Assembly: GCA_021234155.1 (NCBI GenBank)
Contig: JAJEKV010000009.1
Location: 10,052,546 to 10,116,545 of the forward strand
Reading direction: 5' to 3'
DNA length: 64,000 nt
Origin: Isoetes taiwanensis
Lineage: Eukaryota > Streptophyta > Lycopodiopsida > Isoetales > Isoetaceae
The translations under genes were made by a program, and so were the position numbers. Below the pieces are notes generated by a model. That model saw only the letters and a program-made list of their open reading frames with translations, was not told the DNA's origin and did not search any database. Below, in pieces: positions 1 through 12,009 of this stretch (positions within the stretch are counted from its first letter, which is position 1; each line of letters starts with the position of its first letter).

Positions 1-712
1 ACATGACACCTAGGTCTCGGCACATGCCAAGGTGGCTCAAGAATGCCAAGGTTGCTCCAACATGGCACCTAGGCTCTCCAGGCATGCCACGGTGGGCTCA
101 AACATGCCATGCGAGCTCCAACATGCCAAGATGGCTCAAAGGTGCCACCTAAGCTCCAACATGCCACCTAGGCTCAAATATGCCAAGGTGGTTCAAACAT
201 GCCAAAGTGGCTCAAACATGCCACGCTGGGCTCCAACATGCCACCTAGGCTCCAACATGCCAAGGTGGCTCCAACATGCCACCTAGGCCCCAACATGCCA
301 CCTTGGCTCCAACGTGCCAAGGTTGGCTCCAACATGCCACCTAGGCTCCAACATGCCACCTAGGCTCAAACATGCCAAGGTGGCTCAAACATGCCACGCA
401 GATCCAACATGCCACCTAGGCTCCAACATGCCAAGGTAGCTCAAACATGCCAGTGGCTCCAACATGCCACCTAGGTTCCAACATGCCAAGGTGGCTCACA
501 ACATGCCACCTTGGCTCCAACATGCCAAGGTTGGCTCAAACATGCCACCTAGGCTCAAACATGCCGTGGGCTCCAACATGCCACCTTTGCTCCAACATGC
601 CAAGGTTGCTCACAACATGCCACCTTGGCTCCAACGTGCCAAGGTTGGCTCAAACATGCCACCTAGGCTCAAACATGCCAGGGTGTCTCAAACATGCCAG
701 GGTGGCTCTCCG
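1..712. repeat. 20-bp minisatellite (CATGCCA array)
   Basis: About 35 degenerate copies of a 19-21 bp unit, close to CTCCAACATGCCACCTAGG and CTCAAACATGCCAAGGTGG. The array begins at or before the window edge and stops near 712. Two core types (ACCTAGG and AAGGTGG) alternate irregularly. Because the unit is near 20 bp and has few stops, it opens long spurious reading frames on both strands. Isolated copies recur near 1108-1155. Confidence 0.9.
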
Positions 713-2370
713 GGACCGATCTTGGAGTTTTTTGAACCAGCTCGAATCTACTTTTGCAAATTTTAATTTTCCCCACTCATTTCATAGAGATTGCAAAAAT
801 ACCCTTCACCACATCATCATGCCATTTTGCCATGTCATTAACCATGTTTTGCCATGTCGGTGGTACACCTCACATTGTTACCCATTATTTCTCATATTGG
901 TTCCATTTTTGCCTTGAAAAGTTGAAAACGCTAGAAATGCCAATGTAGGTTGTGGTCGAAATTTGCTTCATTGGTGCAGAGTGGCTATTCGGAGTGGAAT
1001 AGTGGCACACAAGGTACATGGCAATGATATGGCACTAGGAATGATGGGTGCCATGTCACATTATGACTAAGCATTTTATGCACTTTAAATAGAAAATGAC
1101 TAGATAGTATGCCTCAAATATGCCACTAGGTAGGCTCAAACATGCCACTAAGCTCTTAAAAATGCCCTTTTTTTTTAAGGATGAAATACAATTTCGTGAC
1201 TTAGCATTTTATGCACTTTATATATAGAAAATGGCTTGGCCAATTTTTGGAGAAAAATAGTTTTTTTTGAGTGAGATACGTAGGTTGGGTTTAGTGTCCC
1301 TAAATTCCCTTGCCAAATCCTTCATGAAACGTTAAAAGTCATCCAATTTCTTGCAAAATGCTTGGTCATCATATCCACATCATCCATATCTTGACATGTC
1401 GTCCAAACATGCCATACTACCCCATGAAAAACCAAGGTCATACTTTATTTTTGGTTGGCTTACTTGGCATGACATGTCACCACTTGGAGTGCCACATCAT
1501 CATATTCCATGCAGATTTCAATTTTCCCGTGCATCTCGTGAAAATTGCAAAAATAACACTTGCCAATCATCATGCCACTTTTGCCACATCATCATCACAT
1601 TTTGCCAACTCATTGGCACACGCCACGGGTTACAAAACAATAAGTTTTGTCACGGGAAAATAAAAAGTTTTAGATTTGTCACACACTTAGAAAATGAAAA
1701 TATAAATCGAGTAAGCCTATCATTAGGTTCGGACCTAGCTCGCCCATTGTGTTATATGAGCCTCATTATCTCCAAACTATTTTTATGAAAATTAATTCCT
1801 ATTGTACTCCACATACTTGAACTAACCACTTGAAAATCGGAGATTTACGCTAGAGATTTCTGGTGTTTGATGTTGTGGTGTACCCAAGGAATCACAACAT
1901 GATCCCTTACCACATGTTTGGTGGTCCTTATTGCTTAAATTTTACTATTCCATGCTATTGCCCATTTGAACGCTATCAAAAAGAGGTGGCCCTCACATTT
2001 CTCTCTCCCAGTTGCATTATTGCATCCCGCCTCCACCTTGTTGCTCTCAGATAGCCTTCTCCCACCTCAGTCGCCCACTTCCGAGGAGGGATCTTCTTCA
2101 CGTGGATAACATGCCGACCACTAGCCTTCCAGCACAAACGTCTTGTCATTCTATCCCATACTAGTCATTACTCCTACCTTCTATCAATAATGTCCAGCAA
2201 CATTTTGCTTGCAACATGAGAATCTGATCATGTCATGTTTTTGTCTTCGAACAAGAATGAGTGAATGAATTCCCTTGGCTAAAATTTTGAGATCCATTGT
2301 TAAATATGATTTGTGAAGCATGTATCCCATTAATGCTAAGATAAACGGCCAAGATTTTGATCTTGGCCTT
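713..2370. other. Intergenic DNA with diverged dispersed repeats
   Basis: No gene is supported. A block at about 740-870 (rich in TTGCAAAAAT, CATCATGCCA and TTTTGCCA) recurs in diverged form at about 1505-1640. A second pair, built on TAGCATTTTATGCACTTT, lies near 1066 and 1200. The rest is AT-rich sequence without coherent coding potential. Confidence 0.5.
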
Positions 2371-2439
2371 ATCATCCTACTGGCCAAAGATCAACGGCCG
2401 AGATTGCGATCCATGTCTTACCTTCCTATTGGCTGAGCC

Positions 2440-2600
2440 TTCCCGCCTGCGCCTTCCCGCCTGCCTGTTTGCCTCCACTTCGTCTTCTGCGTGCCTCCAC
2501 TCCGGCTGCCTCCATTCCGTCTTCCCGCCTGGGCCGCCTCCATTCCGTCTTCCTGCTGCCTCCATTCCGGCTGCCTCCATTTCGTCTGCCTCTATGGTTT
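2440..2600. repeat. Pyrimidine-rich short tandem repeat
   Basis: Several degenerate copies of GCCTCCATTCCGTCTTCC-like units of about 14-25 bp. The strong C/T strand bias makes overlapping open frames on both strands, which I treat as artefacts. Confidence 0.7.
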
Positions 2601-2604
2601 GATT

Positions 2605-2722
2605 TGGAGCGACCTTTCCTGGACCTGCTAGGTTAATGAGAAAGGAGCGATCTTTCCTGGACCTGCTGGGCTAATGAGAAAGGAGCGACCTTTCTGACCT
2701 CGGCTTGGGTTAATGAGAGAAA
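2605..2722. repeat. About 38-bp tandem repeat, three copies
   Basis: Three consecutive copies of a unit that starts GGAGCGACCTTTCCTGGACC and ends TTAATGAGAAA. The third copy is the most diverged. Confidence 0.8.
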
Positions 2723-3454
2723 TCCTGCTCTCAGAGCACGATCAACCAGGTAAACTTTGGGCTTATTTCTTTTGCCCATGATTTCTCAGCTTGACCATGA
2801 AACACCAAAAAATCGCATCAAGCATCTCTATATTTCTGCAAATCTACTCAGAAAGCTGGAGTGGTGCCAGATTTGTATATTAGGTAAAGATTTACTGATC
2901 CAGTCGTTCACAATTTAGAGTTCTTTGTAAGAGAGTAAGTTTATTCATGCTCAAGTTTCAGTAACCATCTTTTTAAGTCTTTGGGCAGATTGTTTTACAC
3001 CAGTATGCTTTTCACGCTTTTGGAAGTTTGCATCTACAGTTTCTAAGAAACTTCGTGTAATCTGAGAAATTTAACCGGTTATTGGGATACCGTATGAGTC
3101 GTTAATAAGCCCACCAGAAGCGTTAGGATATACGGATCTACTTCAGCAAAAGACCAAAATGTAACTATACTTTTATTATAAGACTTCATCTTGTACTATC
3201 ATCGGTTTCCATAGTTGTAACATTGTAAATTTATTCTTTGAATACATTCAAATATATTGCGTATAATTGTTTGAGATTGTAAAGTTTGATTTGTGATTTG
3301 AAAATAAGATCATAGTGTGGATTTGAAAATAAGATCATACTTTTGTATACTTTGAAATTCAAATTTGACTATATACTCATGTATGCAAAAACACCTTTGT
3401 TTACTATTGCAATGTAATTCTTTTTCTTAATGACAACCTAAAACAATGATGTTC

Positions 3455-3622
3455 TTAAGTTTCTTATATTTCTTATTTTGTTTTAGTTCAACACATTGTT
3501 TCTTTAAAACTATACTAGAAACAATATGTGTAATTGTATTAAGTTTCTTATATTTCTTATTTTGTTTTAGTTCAACACATTGTTTCTTTAAAACTATACT
3601 AGAAACAATATGTGTAATTGTA
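3455..3622. repeat. Exact 84-bp tandem duplication
   Basis: 3455-3538 and 3539-3622 appear identical throughout, beginning TTAAGTTTCTTATATTTC. The identity suggests a recent duplication or an assembly artefact. The reading frame across it is repetitive and not a believable gene. Confidence 0.9.
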
Positions 3623-3689
3623 TTAAAAAAACAACAATGGTTGCATTAATTGAAGGAAAACTATGCTAAAGAATACAAAGACCATGTTG

Positions 3690-3990
3690 TTTATTGGTGA
3701 ATACCACACTTAAAAACCATGTTGTTTTTAGTGAAAACTACACGTTTTTCTCTAAACCACACATAGAGTTTACACGTTGTTTTTCTCTAAAAACCACGAT
3801 GAAAACTACGCATAAAAACTATGCATTGTTTTTTTCTATAAACTATGCATAAAAACTACGCATCTTTTATATGTAAAAAACAACACTAAAAAACTACGCG
3901 TCTTTTCTAGCATTTTCGGAACATTACTATGGGTGGTGTTTAAGTGTTGTTTTTTTGCAAAAAAGACAGCAAAAAACTACACATAGAGCA
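3690..3990. repeat. AT-rich degenerate inverted/direct repeats
   Basis: Many short copies of AAAAACTACGCAT-like words, interleaved with their approximate complements (ATGTTGTTTTT, TTGTTTTTTTC). The stretch could fold into several short hairpins. No gene is seen. Confidence 0.5.
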
Positions 3991-4399
3991 GATTTTGGGG
4001 TTAGTGTGCCACACTCGGTGACTGGGTATAAGCCTAACACACTATAGGAGTCATGTAGCCAAGCTAGGCCAGATCCCAAATGCCTCCGCAACCCCTCTAT
4101 TATTTAGTTGAATATGATGCAGGGTGGAGAGAACATTTGCTACAATGGGATGTGGATATCTTAAAAACAAAGTTATAGTGGTATTTGGATAATTCTAATA
4201 AGGCCAAATGGAAAGTAGCAACGAAATCAGTTGAAAGGATGAGCTTTTTGCATTGCAATATACATGTGTTGCGGCAACCTGTTCTGCCACAACAAGAATA
4301 TATTTTGGTGTGGACGTGTCATCAGGAGGTTAAAGAGTGCAGACTTGTGAATTCTATATATAAGCTATTGCTTGATACTGATATTTTTCCTCCTTTAAG

Positions 4400-4680
4400 T
4401 GGTCCCTTCAACTCCCTCCTCCTCAATGGCAGCAGATATGGACTTGGACCTGGGATAAGCTATCGCATCCTAAAGTGTTTTTGTACTTTGGTGCCAGATT
4501 CTTCATAGATGTCTTTGTGTTAATGTTCTTGTTCACAGGTTTGACCCTAGAATATCAGATCTGTATCCAGTATATAAGCAGTGCTTTTTCATGTATAGCC
4601 ACCTTAGACATGTATGGGATTGGTTGTTCTCCTTGTTCCAGCCATCACTAACAAGTCAACAAGTGCTTTTGACAGTTTAC
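4400..4680 (+). pseudogene. LINE remnant (zf-RVT-like C-terminal region)
   Basis: Across frameshifts the plus strand spells the reverse-transcriptase zinc-binding (zf-RVT) pattern of plant LINEs: WDKLSHPKVFLYF, then QILHRCLCVNVLVHRFDPR, then CFFMYSHLRHVWDWLF. Stops and at least two frame changes break it, and the cysteines are incomplete. The flanks (4140-4400, 4680-4990) may belong to the same dead element but show no recognisable domain. Confidence 0.55.
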
Positions 4681-4989
4681 CCAAGTACCTGGACGAAGTT
4701 ACAAAGCCAGGCTTTTCATTTAGCAGTAGGTTGATTGTTTTGGACTATTTGAAAAAGACAAAGATTGGTAGTCTTCAAATGTATGGATATGGCAGATGAT
4801 GGTGTTATCCAATATGTTCAAGGTAGTATAGTTAAGTCGTATTATTGTTCTTCACTTATCCCTCGTAAGAGGCGCTTGATCTTTGAGGAGTTTTTGGATG
4901 TGCCTCTTATGCATAGGCTGATTACTTCACTCAGTGGGTTTTCATGCTTACCCTCTGAGATTTAATCTGTCTTTGCATCTTTGCTTGTA

Positions 4990-5785
4990 TTTGACTTTTG
5001 GTTGAATAACGATTGACATCCTTCAACAAAAAGAAATACACATTGTCTTCCATATTGTGCTTTGCAATATACACATTCTCATCCATTGTAATTGTATTGT
5101 GCTTTCAGAGGTGGTTAAAGTATATACAATGTGCCAATACATAACATTTTGTCATGAGGATGATTAGTTAAAATTCTAAATAGTCACCTTGAAATTTTAA
5201 TGTTTCCCTTAATAGAATATGGATTCTTAGACCCGTTGGACAAGGCATTGGCGGCAGTCGTGCCACATCTCCTCCAAAACATGTGGAAACCCCTTGCAAC
5301 TATATTCTTTCATCTTGTAAACTCGCACCTCAATAAACAAAAGACACATTATTGAAAGATTTAAATCTCATCTCATCCATGGTGCCTCACCCATCTAAGC
5401 ATAAAGGGTAAGCACTCTTTAATGTTTTTATTTCTAGATGCTCTAGTGATGGAACAAGGTTTAATTGGCTCAATGGTTGATGGCCCAAAGTTACTTGATT
5501 ATAATTAAACGAACCAAATCAAAACAACAATTTTCTGCAATTCATGGTTTATTCCATTTCCAAATTTATGAATAGGCAAGGGCATACAAATTCCATTTCT
5601 CCATTTATATATCTTTCACAACTATATTATAAGCCTTCAAAGCCTTAACTACCTTACGCCTTTTTTCCATTTCTTGACAAATAGTTGCTAAAGCGCTGCA
5701 ATGTTGAGTGCTGTCACTAGTTTAATTTAATTGTGCAATTGAAACTCCAACCCACAATTTATTACAAAAAATGAAATATTTATAC
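4990..5785. other. Intergenic, no gene seen
   Basis: AT-rich sequence with no coherent reading frame, RNA gene or strong repeat. Confidence 0.5.
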
Positions 5786-6404
5786 AAAGAAAATGTTTGC
5801 ACAAACTCGGATGTCGAAGCATAGATATGTACATCATGAACTACGACATGAACATGCATTGAAGATAAGTAGATACTAGTTATGGTTTTGAAGGACAAAA
5901 AGCCAAAATGTTTATTAATCAAAAATAAGAAGTACAAAATTTATATGTTTTATCTAACTGTGTAAGCACAAAAAGATGCTACAGGTGCACGAGCTTGGAG
6001 ATGTACTTACTCCAGAATAGGAGACTAATGATAGGAGACTAGTTCACTAGATAAAATGTAAAGTTCCCATATTATTAATGTACGTATTTTGCTAAACAAC
6101 CAATAAAATGTACCTACTAGCCAATTTTGCCTATGAAATCAATGTATCAATCCTTTGTCATCTAAAAAGTCGTATATCTACAAGATATTTAAAGAAAGAA
6201 AATGATAGTTTGCACAAACTCGGCCGTCGAAGCATAGTTATGCACATCATGAAAGTGTCCTAAGGCACGAATATCCATTAAAGATAAGTAGATACTAGTT
6301 TGACACTAGATACAATGTAGATTTCCTATGTAGATACTAGTTCTACACTAGATACAATATAAATTTTCCATATAAGCATTGAAGATAAGTACATACTAGT
6401 TCTA
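5786..6404. repeat. Repeated unit forming the MULE target
   Basis: Two diverged direct copies begin with TTTGCACAAACTCGG at about 5797 and 6212, and each runs into GATAAGTAGATACTAGTT. A stretch near 6050-6175 (CCAATTTTGCCTATGAAATC and neighbours) is repeated beyond the transposon at about 16345-16465. The Mutator-like element therefore inserted into a local tandem repeat. Confidence 0.7.
6396..6404. repeat. 9-bp target site duplication (left)
   Basis: CTAGTTCTA directly precedes the left end of the 9.9-kb element. The same nine bases directly follow its right end. Nine base pairs is the usual target duplication of Mutator-like transposons. Confidence 0.93.
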
Positions 6405-7490
6405 GGCTCAGGATAGTCTTACCCTGGTTTCGGGGATCCCGGAGGTAAAAAAACCGTCCTCCGGTATCACCGCCAGGGCTCGACGGAATCCGTTTGAGGA
6501 CCCCCGTTTACCAGACCGACACACACGTGAGGGGTCCTGCATAAATCTGGGCCGTCCGGCCACGCGACACATCCGGGCCGTCCGTGGTGTTCCCCGCCTC
6601 CGGTATCACCAACGCCTGATCCCGCCCTCCGGAATCACCGACGCCTGATCCCGCCCTCAATAGGATCACCAAGCCACGGCCGATAACCGCCCGAGTCGGC
6701 TGGTGATCCCCTCCTCGGGATCGCCATCAGCGTTAAAGCGATATCGTGCCGCGATATCACATACGATCCAGGCCTCAAGGGATCCCACCATAAGCGACTC
6801 GGTGCCCTCGAGGAGACCGTGGAAATCCGACCTCGGGATCACCCACAGCCAGCCCGGTGCCCGATTCCTTCCTCGGGATCACCCAGAAGGCCGATATGCA
6901 GGCCGACCGCCGTCTCGGCCAGCGTTATCCTGCCTCGGGATCCACCAAGCCACAGCGTAGCAGCGCCCGATATCAGCGTGTGTGTGATCCCCTCCTCGGG
7001 ATCGCCATCAGCGTGGCCCGATGCTCGGCCACCCCGTCACGCCACGATCCGGCCTCGGGATCCCACCACCATGGCCCAGGACTCGGGCCGGCCTCGAGAC
7101 GTGGAAATCCGACCTCGGGGATCACCCTGCCAGCGAGGCGATTCCTTCCCACGGGGATCCTTACCCAGATGCTGCCCGGCCGGTGGATATAAACGCGTTA
7201 TCCCCGCCCGGGATCACCAACGTGGGGCCGATATCGGCGATCCGATATCCGCCTCGTTATCCCTCGCCTCGGGATCACCACCTCCGGCAGTGATTCCTTC
7301 CCCCGATCCCCGTGCACGATTTGCATGAAAATCGACGGTGGGCAGCCGGGCGGGAATGATCGTCGCGGCCGGTTTTGAACATGTCGGCCCATGCAATCTT
7401 ACCAACCATCCCGACTGGACACACACGTCCGATCCCCGAAAAGTCCTTCTGGTGAAAACCTCCTCCCGGATCACCACGCCTTGACGAAAA
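6405..7490 (+). repeat. Left terminal inverted repeat of the MULE
   Basis: It is the inverted counterpart of about 15150-16319. The outer end matches almost base for base. The inner end can still be paired, for example at GAACATGTCG and GATTTGCATGAAAATCG around 7320-7390. The arm is packed with CCTCGGGATCACC-type words and GATATCGGC runs. Many overlapping open frames here are by-products of GC richness. Confidence 0.88.
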
Positions 7491-9560
7491 GGGGCCGCCC
7501 ACGGTTCAATCGATGCCATTGGTTTGAATTAATGCCCGGCGGCCTAGGTCGTCGACGCCATCCACTAATGGTGTAACCGAGAGCGGAAAACCGCCGATTA
7601 TTCGATGACGGGCCCAATTGCGAAGTCGCCACGCGTGTACGGGGGGGATTCCGGAGGAAGGGAGCACGGTGGTGCGATGGCTATGTCCGAACTCGGCGGC
7701 GCCAAGAACGATTGCCCTTTCCGGACCGAATCGATTGGAAAGGGCCCGATTGTTGCCGAATCCAGAGGGGCGCTTTCCGCCAACAAGCTGCATCCGCCGA
7801 AAGTATTTAAAGGTAAGCGCCATGGACGTATCCGTTGTTAAAGTCTATTTTAGTCTTATTCTAACCGTTATGTTATTTTACGTGATGATGGAGGAGTCGA
7901 TTAACTTCAAATCAGCCTAAATACCTCCATTAACGAACCGAATGGGGAAATGGAAGGAAACTCGGCTTGGCCATTGCCCGACCGCCAAAGATATTGCTTT
8001 CATTGAATCCCACCAAGAGGTTCAATCCCCCAACAAGAAGAGATTAAGGGCGTATAAAGAGCTAAGGGCGCACCACGTAAGAATACCCCTCACCGCCAGG
8101 GGACGAGGCTTCAGCTGATGGCCAATGCCACGAAAAAAGCAGATGATCTAAAGAATGCTAAAAATGCGGATGAGGGGATGAGGCCCCTAAAAAGTAATAT
8201 TGAATGTTTTAACGTCAATCCAAGGGAGGAACCCGACCAATCGAAGAAATTTTGAAGGACTACGTATGATCGTCAATCCGAAATGGCGCTGCTGTGCCGG
8301 TGGATCGCAAAAAATCCTACAAAGGGAAGATCGAACCGAGAATCATAGGTTCGTGGTGCATCAATTATGGCAAAATTACAAGCTTCCGATGCCCCGAGGG
8401 GTCGAATTCAAGAACAAGGCTGAGGGTGAGGGTTAGAGATTATGGGAAGATAAGTGTGGAGAGATCTCTTGATCCCGACTTCAAATTTAGCCACAATCCG
8501 AGACGAAAACTTCGTGAGGGCAAGGGCAGCAGCAGAAGAGTATGGCGATGAGCAAATCGCCTCGGCCTTTTGATGACACGGCCCGAGCCGAAGTTTATAA
8601 ACCGCAGGTCGCGGAGAAAGGAGGCCACGTAACTAGAAATGCAGTAGAGCGGATAAGGGAAATCAAGGAAAGGATTAGGGCAAGCATGGCAATTTGGATG
8701 AGAAGGATTTGTTTGGTGATTTGAGCTATGAACAGCACCGGTTGGACGAAGACGATGTGAGTGCGGAGTTTGAAGTCACAAGATACGCTTGATTTTAATT
8801 CACCTCCTCCCAAAACCCCAAATTCAATAGCCCAAGTCTACTGTGACCCCAAGGAAGCGGACTTTTGTGCAGGCCCTGAGGGATGCATTTGATGGCTCCA
8901 AACCATATTGTGCATGAAGAATCGAGGAGGAGGAGGAGCCCTAAAATGCAGATGAATTGGCTCCCCGGCCCAGCAAGATAAAAATGTGGTATTTGTATAT
9001 CTTTGGACCCCCACTTCTTTGAATCTCTAAAATTATATGACAGAGGGATTAGAAAGGAGCTTTGGCGTTTAGATTTTCTCTCGATTATCCAATTGTGGTT
9101 CAAAGTCCTCTGTTGAAGGTGGGCGACAAATCATCCGATGTTGAATTCCACATCTCGTAGACAGAGGCACGAAAATTCTCGACTATTCCGTGTGACCTCG
9201 GTATTGAAGATTCGAGATCGATGCCGACGCCTAGGAGCCTATTTTTGTATGTGTGTTGTCTTTGTTTTTATTTCTTGCATGGTATGCTAAGTTGAGCTTT
9301 AGCGGGGTTCTTGCACACTCAATTCCTCACCAAAAACGCCGTTGTATCATGTCTTCCTCCACCTCCGCCGCTTTTGGCCTGCTTTCTAAATGGCACAAAA
9401 CCAGTGCCTCTCAGTGGTGCCTACGAGCAGCCTCGTCAAGCTAATTCGGATCCCCTTTGGCAAGGCCGTGTGGAAAATCCAAAGATGCACAGTTCTACTA
9501 CATACCTGGTCAATGCCGTGTAAATTGGGTTTGGGAAGTGGATTTTTATTGCCTTTTTAG
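7491..9560. other. MULE interior, no assignable gene
   Basis: The stretch has several open frames of 60-105 codons on both strands, but none has a recognisable domain. Plus-strand frames near 8200-8550 and 8542-8724 read like fragments of a protein with K/R/E-rich helices and could be decayed 5' exons of the protease gene downstream. This is only inference. Confidence 0.35.
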
Positions 9561-9585
9561 TTCTGGTTTGAATTGATGACAGCTT

Positions 9586-10170
9586 TTGTCCTATGCAAGG
9601 CCAATCGGAGCCTCTTCATTTTGGTGGCTGATCCTTTGGCATGCCGTGAAATTGAAGAAGCCTTGCCCTTGCATATTGCACTTCGATTCCTTTGATCCCT
9701 CCATGCTCCAACACGCGGTTCATCACTTTGTGAGTGCAAAATTTGGTAACTATTCATTCATAGCCTATCTTCTAATGCCTTGAATTGCAGGTTTTAAGTG
9801 ATGTATTTAAGAGGTGGAGGCACGAGGAATCAAAGACCGCATAATGCACCAAGAATCTTGATGGAAGCTCCACAAAAAGACAACAACATCCGTGATTGTG
9901 GCATCTATGTTATTGGTTGTGTGCGTAAATTCATCAAAGAAATCTACATGAAGGATATAGATGTGAGTTGTCTATGTCTTAACTTCGCCTTTCTTGATCA
10001 AAAAATTTATTTAGTGTCCATTTATAATCTATCGTATACGGATGGTGATCCACGTGGACCGGTTTGCCAAAGAAGAGATGGACAATTTGAGGACAAGCTT
10101 CAAGGTCATCTTTGCGAAGTTAAGGATCTGCCTAAAAGGGAAAATCAACCTTCTACTTGCCCGAGGGTAG
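9586..10170 (+). pseudogene. ULP1-like (C48) cysteine protease remnant
   Basis: Two stretches match the catalytic region of ULP1/SENP-type SUMO proteases. The first has FWWLIL followed by CILHFDSFDP, in the place of the His and Asp strands. The second, at about 9886-9945, has DCGIYVIGCVRKF, carrying the catalytic Cys context. A plausible intron separates them (donor GTAACT near 9751, acceptor TTGCAG before GTTTTAAGTG near 9790). A stop or frame change (about 9842) breaks the join. The expected catalytic His before WWL is Phe, so the copy is probably inactive. A last helical stretch near 10060-10170 (MDNLRTSFKVIFAKL) ends at TAG. Family members cleave SUMO-like conjugates; ULP1-like genes are common passengers of plant MULEs. 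Confidence 0.62.
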
Positions 10171-10379
10171 CAACCAATTCGATCGGCCCGTGACCCGCTT
10201 TGATGTTTGAATGGTCCATAAAGAAAAAACTTTTGATCCTTGTTCTACAATGTAAATTTTTTTGCTATGATTGTAAAATATGACAGTTTCTGAATGGTTA
10301 ATTGATGTGGGAAATAGCTTTTGTTTTTCCTTATCCGGGTTTACTCCTGAACTGTCAATCTGCATCCCCTCAATTCATA

Positions 10380-11200
10380 ACGTGATGTTGGCCACGATGT
10401 TTGGGAATTTGAACACCTCTGGGATCCCCAAACTTGAATAGCTCAGGGATCCCGGTTTGAACACCTCCGGATCCCTGTGGAGGCAAATATTAAAACAACC
10501 AATGGAAAAGACAAACACAAAAAAAAAAACAATTATTGTGGTGATCCCAGAGGACGGAATAAATTCAAAACCTAAGAACCACGAGCCTTAGAAATGAAAA
10601 GCCATCTCCAGTGATCCCGAGGTGGGGGGGCACCATGGGACCCATGGTGCTCCCCACCTCCCGGATCACCGAATGGCTGGACGGAATATAACCATTGTAC
10701 CTAATAGGCAGGAAAAAAAAAAAAGTCAAATCCGGGTGATGATCCCGGGAGGTGGGGATCACCGATGATCCCCACCTCCCGGATCACCGACGCTGGACGG
10801 GAATAAATTCGAAAAGCTTAGCACCATAGAGCCTTAGAAAAAAAGAGGCCCGTCCGCCATCTGGTGATCCCGGAGGTGGGGATCGGGGATCACCCATGGT
10901 GATCCCCACCTCCCGGATCACCAGTGGCGGACGGGAATATTGGATCCCCACCTCCGGGATCACCGGATCGTGACAGGAATAAATTCAAAACCTTAGAACC
11001 ATAGAGCCCAAGATCCGGGTGATCCCGAGGTGGGGATCACCACCGGCGATCCAGTCATCCGGGATCCCCAAGCGTGGACTCCGTCCTCCGGGATCCCCAC
11101 GTCCAAAAAAATAATAGAGGTACCTAGCCATTGGAAAAAAGGTCCACTTTACCACTTTACCATTACAAATTGAAATCAAGGGTTAACCGTTGTACAACGG
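10380..11200. repeat. GC-rich foldback repeats inside the MULE
   Basis: Several inverted pairs are built on GTGATCCCGGAGGTGGGGATC and its complement, separated by short AT-rich spacers containing CCTTAGAACCATAGAGCC. The same words occur in the element's termini and in the 12-kb array. No coding function is apparent. Confidence 0.75.
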
Positions 11201-11223
11201 ATAGTACAACGGTTGATTCATGA

Positions 11224-11236
11224 GTCTATATATACC
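11224..11236 (+). promoter_or_regulatory. Candidate TATA box
   Basis: CTATATATACCTT lies about 40-80 bp upstream of a stretch that opens a short exon (11366-11452) and the longer frame that follows. It is a plausible core promoter for the unassigned gene downstream. Confidence 0.4.
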
Positions 11237-11365
11237 TTAGTGGTTCTTGCTAGAAAGTAAGTTGGGGCTTGGTTTCAATTGAGTTCAAGAGTCGAAAGTG
11301 GCGGATGGTGAGGACCCTCGACAACAAATACAAATAGGCAAAGCCATCAATGCACACACACCTTG

Positions 11366-11919
11366 AGGATATTCTCGCCCACTTGAATGAAATTCGAGGA
11401 AGTGGGGCTAGATCTCGCCCAACCCGGCGCAAAGATCAAAACGTTCCAAAGTAAGCATGTTGTTGTCTTCCTTCACATTTATGTTCTACTTTCATACTAA
11501 TCTTTTCAGCCATCTTTGCATGATCCCCTCATGGTTCATGCAGAGACCGTGGAGAATGGGGAATACAACACAGAGACCCCTAGGCCTCTGGACAATGATC
11601 CCGGTCGGCCAAGCCACAGGGCATTGCTTTGGGAATTGAAGAAGTGCATTATCCAGGGCAAGGCTTTGAAGAATTTGCTAGCTACGGACATTGTCTGGGA
11701 AGGCAACACCCTAAAAGCCCGCTTTCGAGGAAATGTATCTTTGCCGCGAGGATGCGAAAGAAGGTTCTAATTAGGGAAGTCCTAGAGGGGTCTGATCCAT
11801 CTTTATGCGACATCTTCGATCACATCATGTGGACACTACCCTGTGGTGTGCCAGATGTAACTGCTGAGGACGTCCGGGCAGAAGGCATGGCAACAGTGCT
11901 TGATGTTGATTCAGAATGA
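11366..11919 (+). CDS. Unassigned spliced ORF inside the MULE
   Basis: A first exon-like stretch (LAHLNEIRGSGARSRPTRRK, ending near 11452 at a GTAAGC donor) is followed by an acceptor TTCATGCAG near 11542. A second open stretch contains RALLWELKKCIIQGKALKNL. That frame stops at about 11770. A second frame (11629-11919) carries on with REVLEGSDPSLCDIFDHIMW and ends at TGA 11917-11919, so a frame change near 11740 is likely. I do not recognise the product. It lies between the protease remnant and the tandem array and may be captured sequence or a second MULE protein. Confidence 0.35.
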
Positions 11920-12009
11920 TTCGGAATTAGAATGTCAGTTTTAGGCCATTGTAAGGCCCCATTGTAACTTAAGATCCATTTGAAACATGCAAATGAATTG
12001 AATTAAACC

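Noticed and set aside
1-712. CRISPR-like or protein-coding interpretation of the CATGCCA array
   Set aside because: Units are contiguous and degenerate with no unique spacers, and the long frames follow simply from a stop-poor 20-bp unit.
6700-7840. Many overlapping ORFs of 60-170 codons in the left MULE terminus
   Set aside because: They are Pro/Arg/Ser-rich readings of the GGATCACC repeat on all frames and mirror those in the right terminus.
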